Assembly: GCF_900573885.1 (NCBI RefSeq)
Contig: NZ_UPSE01000161.1
Coordinates: 248,001-312,000, forward strand
Source of the DNA: Pseudomonas viridiflava
GTDB lineage: Bacteria > Pseudomonadota > Gammaproteobacteria > Pseudomonadales > Pseudomonadaceae
Direction of reading: 5' to 3'
DNA length: 64,000 bases
The DNA's letters: not shown here
Below: more model-generated notes on this DNA
Told to the model about the DNA's origin: nothing
Seen by the model: only the letters and a program-made list of their open reading frames with translations
Databases searched by the model: none
How positions within the stretch are numbered: position 1 is the first letter of the stretch

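Noticed and set aside
28163..64000. LapA/RTX-type adhesin secreted by a type I system
   Set aside because: The N-terminus has a Sec signal peptide, no LapG-type retention module is visible, and no GGxGxDxLx nonapeptide repeats occur within the window. The unseen C-terminus could still change this view.
28163..64000. Recent tandem-repeat expansion or assembly artefact at DNA level
   Set aside because: Apart from the short TSP3 motif codons, no long near-identical DNA repeats are seen. Domains are strongly diverged, which argues against a collapsed or duplicated assembly.
1..64000. CRISPR arrays, tRNA or rRNA genes, insertion sequences
   Set aside because: No regularly spaced identical repeats, cloverleaf-like or rRNA-like stretches, or transposase motifs were seen on either strand.

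Overview
The window looks like a chromosomal segment of a Pseudomonas species. The evidence is high GC content with strong third-position G/C bias, a REP-type inverted pair after phoU of the kind common in the P. putida/P. fluorescens groups, a pstSCAB-phoU operon whose PstC and PstA carry the large periplasmic insertions usual in pseudomonads, and XcpQ/XcpP-like GspD and GspC. No rRNA, tRNA, insertion sequence, prophage or CRISPR array was seen.

Layout. Positions 1-13803 hold ordinary housekeeping and metabolic genes: the 3' end of a class III aminotransferase coupled to a glutamine-synthetase-family ligase (polyamine type likely), a lone periplasmic solute-binding protein, two hotdog thioesterases, purE-purK behind a structured leader, several small membrane or periplasmic proteins, a ZIP metal transporter, a diguanylate cyclase, a hexose-6-phosphate mutarotase, an MHS-type MFS transporter and a sorbosone-dehydrogenase-like protein. 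Positions 14133-21278 are the phosphate regulon block. It has a Pho box before pstS, a near-perfect second Pho box before pstC, then pstA, pstB and phoU, closed by a REP pair and a strong terminator. Positions 21365-25224 carry a CheY-like response regulator, an M23-type protein with one metal ligand apparently replaced, and a 7TMR-DISM diguanylate cyclase. Positions 25281-27912 on the minus strand are gspC-gspD, without the rest of a type II secretion system in the window.

The dominant feature is on the plus strand from 28163. One reading frame, beginning with a signal peptide, runs without a stop for 35,838 bases (11,946 codons) and leaves the right edge still open. It is more than half of the window. 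Reading it through gives this order: a long array of bacterial Ig-like domains (about residues 450-3050); seven copies of a composite unit of a beta-propeller-like (LVIVD-like) block, a Big_5-like Ig domain and one or two IPT/TIG domains (about residues 3240-7740); more Ig and propeller-like blocks; then two copies of a calcium-binding thrombospondin-type-3 array, Ig domain and carboxypeptidase-regulatory-like domain. The first of these two copies is followed by an alpha/beta domain. In the second copy the regulatory-like domain is split by a discoidin-like insert.

How the genes fit together: pst-phoU is the high-affinity phosphate uptake and signalling unit. The two diguanylate cyclases, both with GGEEF and RxxD sites, could feed c-di-GMP into surface behaviour. 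GspC/GspD are divergently transcribed from the giant secreted or surface protein across a roughly 250-bp intergenic region. This raises, but does not prove, a link between that secretin and export of the giant protein. All family assignments are from reading motifs by eye; no database search was run.
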